DNA of 64,000 nt from DATGJX01 sp963830545 (GTDB lineage: Bacteria; Vulcanimicrobiota; Vulcanimicrobiia; Vulcanimicrobiales; Vulcanimicrobiaceae), in the NCBI GenBank assembly GCA_963830545.1, contig CAWHMK010000001.1, forward strand, positions 930,001 to 994,000, read 5' to 3'. The notes beneath the pieces are model-generated. The model was given only the letters and a program-made list of their open reading frames with translations, did no database searches and was not told the origin of the DNA. Shown here in pieces: positions 34,886 to 43,259 of this stretch; positions within the stretch are counted from its first letter, which is position 1, and the number at the start of each line of letters is the position of its first letter. A program made the translations under genes and the position numbers.

Positions 34886-36318
34886 TCGACGTCGTTGAAA
34901 CTTGTACCGACGCGGCCATCGGTTTCCAAACGAGCCCGTTCTTTTTGAACCGAGGCGGAAACGTGTTCGGTCGTTTGGACATCGCGCTTTTCTACGGCAA
35001 CCTCTTCGGTAATGACCGGATGCTTCTCGACGGAGACTTCTTCGCGCATCACGGGAATGCGCACTTCCTCGCCTTCGCCAATCTTGGCATCCTCGTCGGG
35101 TTCGTCCACCCGCCGCCGGTTCAAGACGATTTCTTCGCGATTAACCGGGACGTCGAACTCTTTTTGCGAGGTGACGACCTCTTTGGTCAAGCGCACTTCG
35201 CCTTGCTTTTCCGCCTCCTTGTGCACGTCCAGACGCTCTTCATGCAGCTTCATCGTGCCGGACTCAGCCTCGCGCGACTCGGCGATGCGGCCACCGTAGC
35301 GTTCGATGATCGGGAGCGCCGAATCGCGCTCGCTTCGAACTGTCAGAATCACGCCGCGCTCGTACGAGCCCCGGTCGTCGGAGCCGCTGAAAAAGCGCTT
35401 GATGCCGTCCAAAAAACCGGCGCCTTCGGAGGTCTGCAGCTCGATATCTTCTTCCGGCACACCTTGGCTTCGCAAATCATCTGCTGCGGACTCGGCCGCG
35501 ATGCGGTCCGGAAAGAAAGAGCGAATTTGGCTACTCGTGTCTTGCACGTCCATCTCCTTTTCCGTCGTTAGTTTGCTGATGGAACCCGAGTTATTCCCGG
35601 CGGTGTTACCACCAAACACACTAGATTGAGGGGCGGGCGAGTAGCCGATTCGATGTACCTCGAGCTTTTCGCTGAGCACGGGCTCGCGAACGTGCGCGAT
35701 CCACTGGGCGGATTCCCGGCGGATGGTTACTTCGTTCGTCTGAACCACGACCTTGCGCAGCGCGATCTCTTCGTGTCGCAACGGTATGCGCAGCGTTTCC
35801 TCCGGTCCTGACGCCGGCACGCGCACGATGAGCAGATCCTCGCGCATGACGGGAACTTCCAAGTGCTGCGTTGCTCGTGTGACCACTTTGCGAACGCGGA
35901 CTTCGCCGTCAGGCGCCATTCGTTTGTGCACCTCCAGCTTTTCTTCGTGCAGCGGCATCCGAACCGTGTCGTCTTCGGTTTCTTCGCCCACGTCGGCGCG
36001 GGAAAGGTTCAACCGGGCAATAATCTCCCGAGCATCCGCAATGCGCGGAAGCAGCAGTAAGACGCTTCCCGCATTGACGGCCTCCTCGCAGTGCGCCGCT
36101 CGCTCGATCGAAATACCGGCCTCCTGGAGTTGCTGCGCAATGGCGCAGTCCATCGGAATTGCGCCGGTCTGCGTGCAGAGCGCGCTAAGCACCGCCGGGT
36201 CGTCTGCTGCAAGGCACATGTCATCCGGCAATATGCCGCAACCGGCGAGTGCCGGTATCGCTCCTGAGGCAGCATGTGCATCGTCGAACAGCGCGGTGAG
36301 ATAGGTGCGATCGGCCAT
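34882..36318 (-). CDS. Tandem DUF2382 (YsnF/AvaK-type) stress protein
   Basis: ATG 36318 follows GGAGGAG and gives 478 aa; the frame to 36501 is not needed. There are two units, each a short alpha/beta domain (MADRTYLTALFDD, then later FFPDRIAAESAADDLRSQG) followed by charged DUF2382 repeats (LHEEKLEVHKR, VPVMREDLLIVR, IPVMREEVSVEK). The second unit begins with an internal Met, so this looks like a fusion of two originally separate proteins. Such proteins are linked to general or desiccation stress. Confidence 0.8.
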   Translation of the reverse strand: MADRTYLTALFDDAHAASGAIPALAGCGILPDDMCLAADDPAVLSALCTQTGAIPMDCAIAQQLQEAGISIERAAHCEEAVNAGSVLLLLPRIADAREIIARLNLSRADVGEETEDDTVRMPLHEEKLEVHKRMAPDGEVRVRKVVTRATQHLEVPVMREDLLIVRVPASGPEETLRIPLRHEEIALRKVVVQTNEVTIRRESAQWIAHVREPVLSEKLEVHRIGYSPAPQSSVFGGNTAGNNSGSISKLTTEKEMDVQDTSSQIRSFFPDRIAAESAADDLRSQGVPEEDIELQTSEGAGFLDGIKRFFSGSDDRGSYERGVILTVRSERDSALPIIERYGGRIAESREAESGTMKLHEERLDVHKEAEKQGEVRLTKEVVTSQKEFDVPVNREEIVLNRRRVDEPDEDAKIGEGEEVRIPVMREEVSVEKHPVITEEVAVEKRDVQTTEHVSASVQKERARLETDGRVGTSFNDVE

Positions 36319-36430
36319 GGCACTCCTCCAGGCCACTCTGTTACCCTTTGCCGCGCGCCTCATGCGCGGGCGGATCGCTCCGCCGCCCTGGAAACACGGA
36401 TGACATGCCGTTCGCGGCGAACTTGCGTTC

Positions 36431-37423
36431 GTGCCTTTTCGCACCACGAGTGGTCTCTTCAGAGCCGCACTCCTGCTGGCGTCCGTCGTGCTGCTCGGCA
36501 CGCTCGGCTACGCTGCACTAGAGCGCTGGTCGTTGTTCGATGCGTTTTACATGACGATCATGACGATCACTACGGTGGGCGGCGGCGAACCACGCCCGCC
36601 CGATCTCGCCGGAAAGTGGCTGACGATCGGCGTGGTGGTCGTCGGCTTCGGTGCGCTCACGTACACCGTGCTGCAGCTCATGGCGTATATGGTCGAGGGC
36701 CGCTTCGAATTGCTGATGGAAGAACGGCGCACACGCCGTAGGATTGCCCAGATGGAAAATCATTTTATTTTATGCGGCTACGGCCGCGTCGGACGCGAAA
36801 TTGCCAATGCCTTCAAGGAGGGCAAAACCGATTTCGTCGTCATCGACATCAACGAACAGTCGCTTCAGCGCGCCGCAGCCGAAGGCTGCGTCGTGGTGCA
36901 TGGCGACGCAGCCGAATCGCACACGCTGCGCGAAGCCGCCGTCGAGCGCGCGCGAGGACTCGTGGCTGCGATCGACAGCGACGAGAAGAACATTTACGTC
37001 ACGCTCTCCGCTCGCGTCGTCAATCCCCGCCTGTTCATCATTGCGCGCGCCAATTGGGAACATGCCGAGGAAAAATTGCGCCTCGCCGGCGCGAACCGCA
37101 TTATTTCGCCGTACACCATCGGCGGACGCCGTATGGCAAGTCTGGCTGTGCGCCCGACGGCAATCGAATTCGTCGACACCGTGCTTTCGGCGCGTAATTC
37201 GGAGTTGCTGCTCGAAGACTTCGTCATTGCGAAAAACTCGCAATCGCTCGGCAAAAGGATCGACGAACTCATTCCGGATTCGAGTTCGATGATCGTGCTC
37301 GCGATCAAGCGCGACGGTCATATGACGCTTCGCCCGCCTCGCGACATCCGTCTGGACAGCGGGGACGAGATTGTGGTCGCCGGGCATCCCGACGACATGC
37401 GATCTCTGGAGGCGGTGGTCTAG
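36431..37423 (+). CDS. Two-TM potassium channel with RCK domain and an unusual filter
   Basis: Two TM helices flank a pore loop at about residues 36-56. A TrkA-N/RCK domain follows (FILCGYGRVGREIANAF, with the nucleotide-binding GxGxxG) and a TrkA-C domain from about 245. The selectivity filter reads TTVGGGEP, whereas K+ channels have TVGYG or TVGFG. The Tyr-to-Gly change at the carbonyl-ring position may lower K+ selectivity. The 330-aa length is normal for MthK-like channels. Confidence 0.85.
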   Translation: MPFRTTSGLFRAALLLASVVLLGTLGYAALERWSLFDAFYMTIMTITTVGGGEPRPPDLAGKWLTIGVVVVGFGALTYTVLQLMAYMVEGRFELLMEERRTRRRIAQMENHFILCGYGRVGREIANAFKEGKTDFVVIDINEQSLQRAAAEGCVVVHGDAAESHTLREAAVERARGLVAAIDSDEKNIYVTLSARVVNPRLFIIARANWEHAEEKLRLAGANRIISPYTIGGRRMASLAVRPTAIEFVDTVLSARNSELLLEDFVIAKNSQSLGKRIDELIPDSSSMIVLAIKRDGHMTLRPPRDIRLDSGDEIVVAGHPDDMRSLEAVV

Positions 37424-37479
37424 CGCTGCAAAATCGCGTTACGCCGTTCGGAGATATCGTCGCCCTGCCCGGACGCGGC

Positions 37480-38028
37480 TTGGTGATCGGCAACCGCGGC
37501 ATTTTACACGACGACCATCGCCGGATCGTGCGCCGTTCGCAAAGCCGCCGATGGATCGCGTGCCGCCTGCACTATCGCGGTATTCGCCGCCGGATAATGG
37601 GCCCGCACTCCTGGACGGAGTTGTTCTTTTTGGATGAAGCCACGGCATTTAGCGCCGGGCATCGCCCCTGCGCCGAGTGCCGCCGCGAGGATTACCGGCA
37701 TTTTCGATCGCTGTGGGAAGCGTGTTACGGCGGACCTGCGGGCGCTGACGTCATGGATGCGCAACTGCAGCTCGAGCGCGGAGGGCGCAACAAGCGCACC
37801 TATCGCGCCGATTCGCGCGAGATACCCGACGGAGTCTTTATCGCGCTCGATGGAAACGCATGGCTCGTTTACAAAGATGCGCTTCTGGCGTGGTCCGATT
37901 CCGGCTACACGCAGCGGCGTGCGCGGCCTGCGCATGAAGTCGACGTGCTGACGCCGCCGTCGATCGTCGCCATTATCGCTGCGGGGTATCGGCCGGGCAT
38001 GCACCCCAGCGCGGAGCTACTGCTCTAA
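37480..38028 (+). CDS. Conserved hypothetical protein with a CAEC motif
   Basis: The TTG at 37480 gives 182 aa, but the frame stays open upstream and reads NRVTPFGDIVALPGRG back to about 37426 (a CTG), so the true N-terminus is probably about 18 residues longer and couples to the channel gene. The core GHRPCAECRREDYRHF contains a CxxC-like pair that may bind metal. It is predicted cytoplasmic. I do not know a function. Its end overlaps the convergent cupin gene by 12 bp. Confidence 0.65.
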   Translation: MVIGNRGILHDDHRRIVRRSQSRRWIACRLHYRGIRRRIMGPHSWTELFFLDEATAFSAGHRPCAECRREDYRHFRSLWEACYGGPAGADVMDAQLQLERGGRNKRTYRADSREIPDGVFIALDGNAWLVYKDALLAWSDSGYTQRRARPAHEVDVLTPPSIVAIIAAGYRPGMHPSAELLL

Positions 38029-38442
38029 AATACGTTTGTTGTTCGGATCGTCGTACGGAGTCGCGATGACGTATGCTTTGATCGGGGCGCTGCCCGTCGC
38101 CGAGATTTCGAATGCCGTGTTGCGCGGAATCGACAGCACGGATCCCGGCTTGACGTCGAACGACGGATAGCCGACGTTCGCTGTGCCGTGCCCGCTCACC
38201 ACGATCAGTAACTCGTCCTGCTTGGAGTACACCTGATGCGGCGCGTGACCGATATACGTTGCTAGAACGTCTCCGGCCGGCGCGTGCATGATCATCTGCG
38301 AAGTGGTTCCGCTGCGATCTTGCTGTAACTGTGCGAACACCGGCGACGAATCCGCGTACGGTGAAGCGTCCTGCGCGAGGCCAATCGCGCAGCAAAGGGC
38401 GACGGCGGATAAAGCAAGCGTGCCGGCAAGCGATTTCTTCAT
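38017..38442 (-). CDS. Secreted cupin-domain protein
   Basis: A signal peptide (LAGTLALSAVALCCAIG) is followed by a single cupin barrel: the region around IGHAPHQVYSKQDELLIVV carries a His and Glu of the first metal box, and VKPGSVLSIPRN the second. Likely periplasmic; ligand unknown. Confidence 0.75.
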   Translation of the reverse strand: MKKSLAGTLALSAVALCCAIGLAQDASPYADSSPVFAQLQQDRSGTTSQMIMHAPAGDVLATYIGHAPHQVYSKQDELLIVVSGHGTANVGYPSFDVKPGSVLSIPRNTAFEISATGSAPIKAYVIATPYDDPNNKRILEQ

Positions 38443-38446
38443 GCTC

Positions 38447-39811
38447 TTATATACGAGGGACCCCGGCCGTTAGGTTCCGGCGGCTCCCCAAGAAATAGAC
38501 AATGGAGCCGGCTGCGACGACGCCGACGGAAAGTCCGACGATTTTGACGACGGCCAGCGTCTTGTTCGACTCGTCCGCCGACGGAAATACCGCGAGGACC
38601 ATCGCGCACGCCGTCGTGAACAGCCCCACGATTCCGGCGAGCACAATCAACGGCTTCTCGGAGTTCAGTTTTATCGCCGAGCCAAAAAGATAGAGAAACG
38701 GCATCATCGTTATCAGCACCGTCGCGCTCACGAGAACGTCATATGCGCCGCTCACGCTCGTCCCTCCCTGCCCGAGCAAAATGAAAATCGTGGAGATGCC
38801 GGCCTGCGTCAAAACGGCGACGACCGGCGCTCCCGTGCGAGGATTCGTTCGACCGAACACCGGCGGCAAATAGCGATCGATGCCGGCGACGAACGGAATG
38901 CGCGCGACCGCGCCAAGCCACGCGCCGACGCTGCCCAAGCAACTAATCGTGACGAGCACGGCCGCAATCGGCGTCAAGACGCTCCAGCCGATGCGCGCGC
39001 TTACACTTCCGATCGCCTGCATCACGCCGAACAGACCACTGACGTGCGCGGGCGCGAGCACCGCGAGAACGCTCGCGGTTCCGGCGATGTAAATGAGGAG
39101 GATTGCCGGTGCGGCGAGCGCGAGTCCGCGCGGAATCGTGCGGCTCGGATTTTTCACCTCGCCGGCGAGCAGCGGCAACGACTCCGGTCCCGTCCACGCA
39201 AACGCGATCACGGACCAGAAGATGACGTCTTTCAATTGCACGCTCGGGCGAAGCGCTGCAGCCGTCATCGGCGTCGCGCCTCCAAACTTCCACCACGCGA
39301 ACACACCCAATCCGATCAGCACGAGCGTTACCGACCATCGGCTGATCGCGCCGGCATTGTTCAACCACTTTCCCACGTCCAGGCCGGCGACGTTGAGAAT
39401 CGTAGCGATTGCGAAAAATACGAGCGACGCGATGATGAAATAGGCCGGCGATGCGGAAAGATGCTGGGCCCGGGGACCACCGGCGAAAAGCAAATTTCCC
39501 GCCGTGAAATACAGCAGCGCCGGAAAATACGGCAGATTACTGCACCAATACGTCCATCCGGTGATGAATCCGGCAAACGGCCCGAACGCGCGCTTGCTCC
39601 AGACGTACATGCCGCCTTCGTCCGGATAGCGCGCCGAAAGCCGCATCACGCAAATCGACAACGGAACGAACATGCCGGCGCACGCGATGAGCCACACGGT
39701 GATCGAACTTGCGCCCGCAGCCGCCGCTGCAGCAACCCATTGCAAGTTGGTGCACGCGACCACGAAGAACAACGTTACGTCGAACGGTCCGAGGCTTCGG
39801 CGTAATTTCAT
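38447..39811 (-). CDS. APC-family amino acid/amine permease
   Basis: 454 aa with about 12 hydrophobic helices. The N-terminal region (VTLFFVVACTNLQWVAAAA and MRLSARYPDEGGMYVW) matches APC-superfamily permeases. It lies 3 bp after the sarcosine-oxidase-like gene. The neighbouring demethylating-type oxidoreductases suggest import of an N-methylated amine or amino acid, which is inference. Confidence 0.85.
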   Translation of the reverse strand: MKLRRSLGPFDVTLFFVVACTNLQWVAAAAAAGASSITVWLIACAGMFVPLSICVMRLSARYPDEGGMYVWSKRAFGPFAGFITGWTYWCSNLPYFPALLYFTAGNLLFAGGPRAQHLSASPAYFIIASLVFFAIATILNVAGLDVGKWLNNAGAISRWSVTLVLIGLGVFAWWKFGGATPMTAAALRPSVQLKDVIFWSVIAFAWTGPESLPLLAGEVKNPSRTIPRGLALAAPAILLIYIAGTASVLAVLAPAHVSGLFGVMQAIGSVSARIGWSVLTPIAAVLVTISCLGSVGAWLGAVARIPFVAGIDRYLPPVFGRTNPRTGAPVVAVLTQAGISTIFILLGQGGTSVSGAYDVLVSATVLITMMPFLYLFGSAIKLNSEKPLIVLAGIVGLFTTACAMVLAVFPSADESNKTLAVVKIVGLSVGVVAAGSIVYFLGSRRNLTAGVPRI

Positions 39812-39814
39812 CCG

Positions 39815-40975
39815 TTACACCATGTAGGTTTTCGGAGGCGACTGCATGCGCAGGATGTCGCGCTCTATCGAAAACGCATCGATGCCGCTCCCGGTCGTGC
39901 CGTCGAGCGTCAAATCCGCCAGGATGCGGCCGATCACCGATGCAAACTTGAATGCGTGGCCGGCTCCGATTGCGACGTGCACGTTCGGATGCTCCGGCAA
40001 CGTGTCGATGACGAAATCCCGGTCCGGCGTGAGCGTATACAAGCACGTTTTGAACACATGTTCCGGTCCGAGTGCCGACGGAATCACGCGCGAGAGAAAT
40101 GCGCGCACGCGCTGCGTGATGTCCGGATCCGGATCGAACGTCCGTGTATCCGCGTCGACCGGTTTACCGCCCGCGTCTTGCGCAACCTTGACGGCCGGCT
40201 CCCCGAATACGGGGAAACCGTAAAATGACGGGTCGTCCATCCAAATCCACACCGGAAAACGTTCCATCGCGAACTGCGCGAGATCGCAGGCCCGGAAATA
40301 CATCGGCTGCTCCTTGGTAACTTCCAGCGGCAACGCGACGTCGAACCACCGCAGCGCCTGCGCGCTCCACGGGCCGGCGGCAACGACGAGCGAACCGCAG
40401 GAATACGTCTCATCGTCCGTTTCAACTTCGATTTCACCTGCACGCGAACGGATTGCGCGCACGGCCGTACGTTCGCGAAGCACCGCGCCGTAGGCTTGCG
40501 AAAGCGATTGATGCGTCGCGGTCGCGCGCTCTGCCGCGACGAAGCCGCCGTCGGCTTGAAACAACCCGTGCACGTCGTCTTCTACGGTAAATTGCGGATA
40601 GCGGCGGCGAATCTGCTGCGCGTCGAGTTCTTCGAACGGCACGTCGCAAGCGCGCATCGCATCCGCATACCCGGAAAGCGGGATCGCCCCGTTACGCGGT
40701 CCAAGGTCCAATCCGCCCGTCTTGTAAACGACTCGCACGCCCGAATCTTCTTCCACCGCATCCCACGCGGCGTACGCTTCGCGCGCAAGGCGCACGTAAT
40801 GCGGCGCGTGATACGAGAGCCGGATGATGCGCGTGTGATCGTGCGACTCGCCGCGCGCATGGCCGAATTCGAATTGTTCCAAACCGAGTACGCTCGCACC
40901 GCGCTTGGCAAGCCAGTACGCCGCGCCGCTGCCGATGCCGCCCAGGCCGAGAACGATTGCATCGTACGCCTTCAT
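39815..40975 (-). CDS. Monomeric sarcosine oxidase / N-methyltryptophan oxidase-like flavoenzyme
   Basis: 387 aa from ATG 40975, which overlaps the Rieske stop by 4 bp; the longer frame to 41128 lies in that gene. The N-terminal FAD site is VLGLGGIGSGAAYWLA. KTCLYTLTPD near residue 320 contains the Cys that links FAD covalently in sarcosine oxidases. It would oxidatively demethylate a secondary or tertiary amine. With two Rieske oxygenases it could act after a quaternary-amine demethylase. Confidence 0.85.
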   Translation of the reverse strand: MKAYDAIVLGLGGIGSGAAYWLAKRGASVLGLEQFEFGHARGESHDHTRIIRLSYHAPHYVRLAREAYAAWDAVEEDSGVRVVYKTGGLDLGPRNGAIPLSGYADAMRACDVPFEELDAQQIRRRYPQFTVEDDVHGLFQADGGFVAAERATATHQSLSQAYGAVLRERTAVRAIRSRAGEIEVETDDETYSCGSLVVAAGPWSAQALRWFDVALPLEVTKEQPMYFRACDLAQFAMERFPVWIWMDDPSFYGFPVFGEPAVKVAQDAGGKPVDADTRTFDPDPDITQRVRAFLSRVIPSALGPEHVFKTCLYTLTPDRDFVIDTLPEHPNVHVAIGAGHAFKFASVIGRILADLTLDGTTGSGIDAFSIERDILRMQSPPKTYMV

Positions 40976-42105
40976 TCCGGCGCACCGAGCCGGCGCGCGA
41001 TGTAGCGGCGAATGTCCAGACTCGCATCCTCCATGGGCGCGTAGTAGCCGAACTCGAAGAGCCGGCTGCTCATTCCGGATTGCACGCTCTCGCAAATGTG
41101 CCAATCCTGACGATTGATGAGGTCCCAAAAATCGACGGCGTCGGACGGATCGAAATCAATCTTTTCCATCTCTTCCGGATGAAAGAGAAAATCGCAGACG
41201 ATGCGCGTGCGCGCCGGGCCTTGCGGCCAAAGGGAAAACGCGGCGACGTGCTCCGCCGAAAGGCTGAGCATGAAATTGGGATAGATCAGTTCCCCATTGT
41301 GACGCACGCGTTCGTTCTCATTGAGATCGGGGAAGGGCTGACGGCTCGTCGTGCCGCTGAAGGTGAAGGTGAACGCACCTTCGCGATGCGGAATGCCGTG
41401 CTCCCAATCCAATTCGGCGCCGCCGCTGCGGCGAAAAGCCGGAACCACCCGGCACAACTCCGGATGTACGCCCGCGCAATGATAGCACTCGTTGTAGTTT
41501 TCGAGCAGCACTTTCCAGTTCGCGGCGACGTCGTATTCGATCGTCCGCGCCGTACGCAGCTCCGCGAGCGGATAGCGCGCGAGCCGCTGCGGAGCGCGAC
41601 CCAATTGATCGGCAAGCGTTTCACCGGGCAGCGCCGCGTGCGAGGGCGTGAGATGCACGAATGCAAAGCCGGCCCACACGTCGACGGCGACGCGATGCAA
41701 ACAGCGCGATTCTGCTGGAATCTCGTCGAGTTGCACGAACGGCGCCGCCGCAAGTTCGCCGTCCGCGCGATACGTCCAGGAATGATATGGGCAGCGGATC
41801 GAACCGTGGTGGCCGCCTTGACCGGTCAGCAGCCTACTGCCGCGATGGCGGCAAAGATTGACGTGCGCGTAAAGCGTACCGGCGTCATCACGCAGCAGAA
41901 TGATGCTCTCGCCCGCGACGTCGAGCACGCGGAAGTTTTCCGCGGCCAATTGCTCGGCGCGCCCTACGTAAAACCATTGGTCCCAGAAGATCGCGTGCTG
42001 CTCGCGGGCGAAAAATTCCGGTGCCGTATAGGCGTCCCTGGGAAGAGAACGCTCGAGGTTCAAAGGGCCGAGGGGTTCAGTACATCGGCAGGCGAATCCT
42101 CGCAT
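40972..42105 (-). CDS. Rieske non-heme iron oxygenase, large subunit (copy 1)
   Basis: Rieske [2Fe-2S] site CRHRGSRL...CPYHSW at about residues 85-107, and the mononuclear iron site NECYHCAGVHPE, with the distal Asp in VDFWDLINRQD. I take ATG 42105; a frame to 42153 overlaps the divergent gene. The closest known roles are quaternary-amine oxygenases (glycine betaine, carnitine, stachydrine) and aromatic hydroxylases. The adjacent sarcosine-oxidase-like gene favours the former. No reductase gene is nearby. Confidence 0.85.
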   Translation of the reverse strand: MRGFACRCTEPLGPLNLERSLPRDAYTAPEFFAREQHAIFWDQWFYVGRAEQLAAENFRVLDVAGESIILLRDDAGTLYAHVNLCRHRGSRLLTGQGGHHGSIRCPYHSWTYRADGELAAAPFVQLDEIPAESRCLHRVAVDVWAGFAFVHLTPSHAALPGETLADQLGRAPQRLARYPLAELRTARTIEYDVAANWKVLLENYNECYHCAGVHPELCRVVPAFRRSGGAELDWEHGIPHREGAFTFTFSGTTSRQPFPDLNENERVRHNGELIYPNFMLSLSAEHVAAFSLWPQGPARTRIVCDFLFHPEEMEKIDFDPSDAVDFWDLINRQDWHICESVQSGMSSRLFEFGYYAPMEDASLDIRRYIARRLGAPE

Positions 42106-42143
42106 TCTCCGACTAAAGTCCGTACGACACCGAGGGATGCGCC

Positions 42144-43259
42144 GTGACGACATTCGCCAAACCCAGGGTGGGCGCCGGGGCTAAAACGCTTCCGGCTCGC
42201 TGGTATATCAGTCCGGACGTTTTTTCTGCAGAACGCGAGCAGATATTTGCGCGCGAATGGATCTGCGCGGGACGCTCCGATCGGCTCGAGCGCCCCGGCG
42301 ATTTCTTCACGTGCGCGATCGCGGAAGAAAGTTTGATCGTCACGCGCGATGCGCGATCCCAGCTGCACGCGTTTTTCAACGTCTGCAGACACCGCGGAAC
42401 GCGTATCTGCGATGCGCAGAGCGGCCACTTCAGCGGATCGATTCAATGCCCGTACCATGCGTGGACGTACGGCTTGGACGGGAGTTTGACGGTCGCGCGC
42501 AACATGGACAGCGTTCCCGAATTCGATCGGGCAGAGTATCCGCTGCGGGAAGCGGCGGTCGAGGAGTTCGAAGGTTTCGTGTTCGTGAATCTTTCGCCCG
42601 GGCCGGTGCCGTTCGAGCGGGCGTACGCGCCGCTCATCGGGCGCTTCTCAGACTGGCGCATCGACGCGGTTCGCGAGGCGCGAACGATTTCGTACGATCT
42701 CGCCTGCAATTGGAAATTGGTTTTCCTGAACTATTCGGAGTGCTATCACTGCCCGCTCGTTCATCCGCAGCTCGAAAAGCTCTCGGCGTCGGACAGCGGA
42801 CGCAACGATCTCATACACGGGCCCTTCCTCGGCGGTTACTCGGAGCTGCGTCACCCCGGCGGCAGTTTGACGACGTCCGGTCATAGCGCGCGTCCGCCGC
42901 TGGGCAACGTAGGCGGCGAGAACCTGAGCCGCGTGTATTACTACACGATCTTTCCGTCGATGCTGCTCAGCCTGCATCCCGACTACATCATGGTGCATTA
43001 CGTCCAGCCGATCGCGCCCGATCGGACGCACGTCGTCTGCTCGTGGCTCTTCGATCCGAAAACCATCTCCGCGCCGGACTTCGATCCGTCGGACGCGGTC
43101 GAATTTTGGGATCTCACCAACCGCCAAGACTGGCACGTCAACGAACGAACGCAACTCGGAATGAGTTCTCGTGCCTACGTTCCCGGTCCGTACGCCAACG
43201 CCGAAGGGCTGCTCAGCGCCTTTGACGACTATTACCTGGGCATCATGGCGGACGCGTGA
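42144..43259 (+). CDS. Rieske non-heme iron oxygenase, large subunit (copy 2)
   Basis: GTG 42144 has GAGGGA upstream. Same architecture as the divergent copy: CRHRGTRI...CPYHAW for the Rieske cluster and SECYHCPLVHPQ plus VEFWDLTNRQD for the catalytic iron. The two copies are paralogous but clearly diverged, suggesting different substrates or steps. The stop overlaps the VPS10-like gene start (GTGA), so a Rieske enzyme is coupled to two cell-envelope proteins. Confidence 0.87.
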   Translation: MTTFAKPRVGAGAKTLPARWYISPDVFSAEREQIFAREWICAGRSDRLERPGDFFTCAIAEESLIVTRDARSQLHAFFNVCRHRGTRICDAQSGHFSGSIQCPYHAWTYGLDGSLTVARNMDSVPEFDRAEYPLREAAVEEFEGFVFVNLSPGPVPFERAYAPLIGRFSDWRIDAVREARTISYDLACNWKLVFLNYSECYHCPLVHPQLEKLSASDSGRNDLIHGPFLGGYSELRHPGGSLTTSGHSARPPLGNVGGENLSRVYYYTIFPSMLLSLHPDYIMVHYVQPIAPDRTHVVCSWLFDPKTISAPDFDPSDAVEFWDLTNRQDWHVNERTQLGMSSRAYVPGPYANAEGLLSAFDDYYLGIMADA

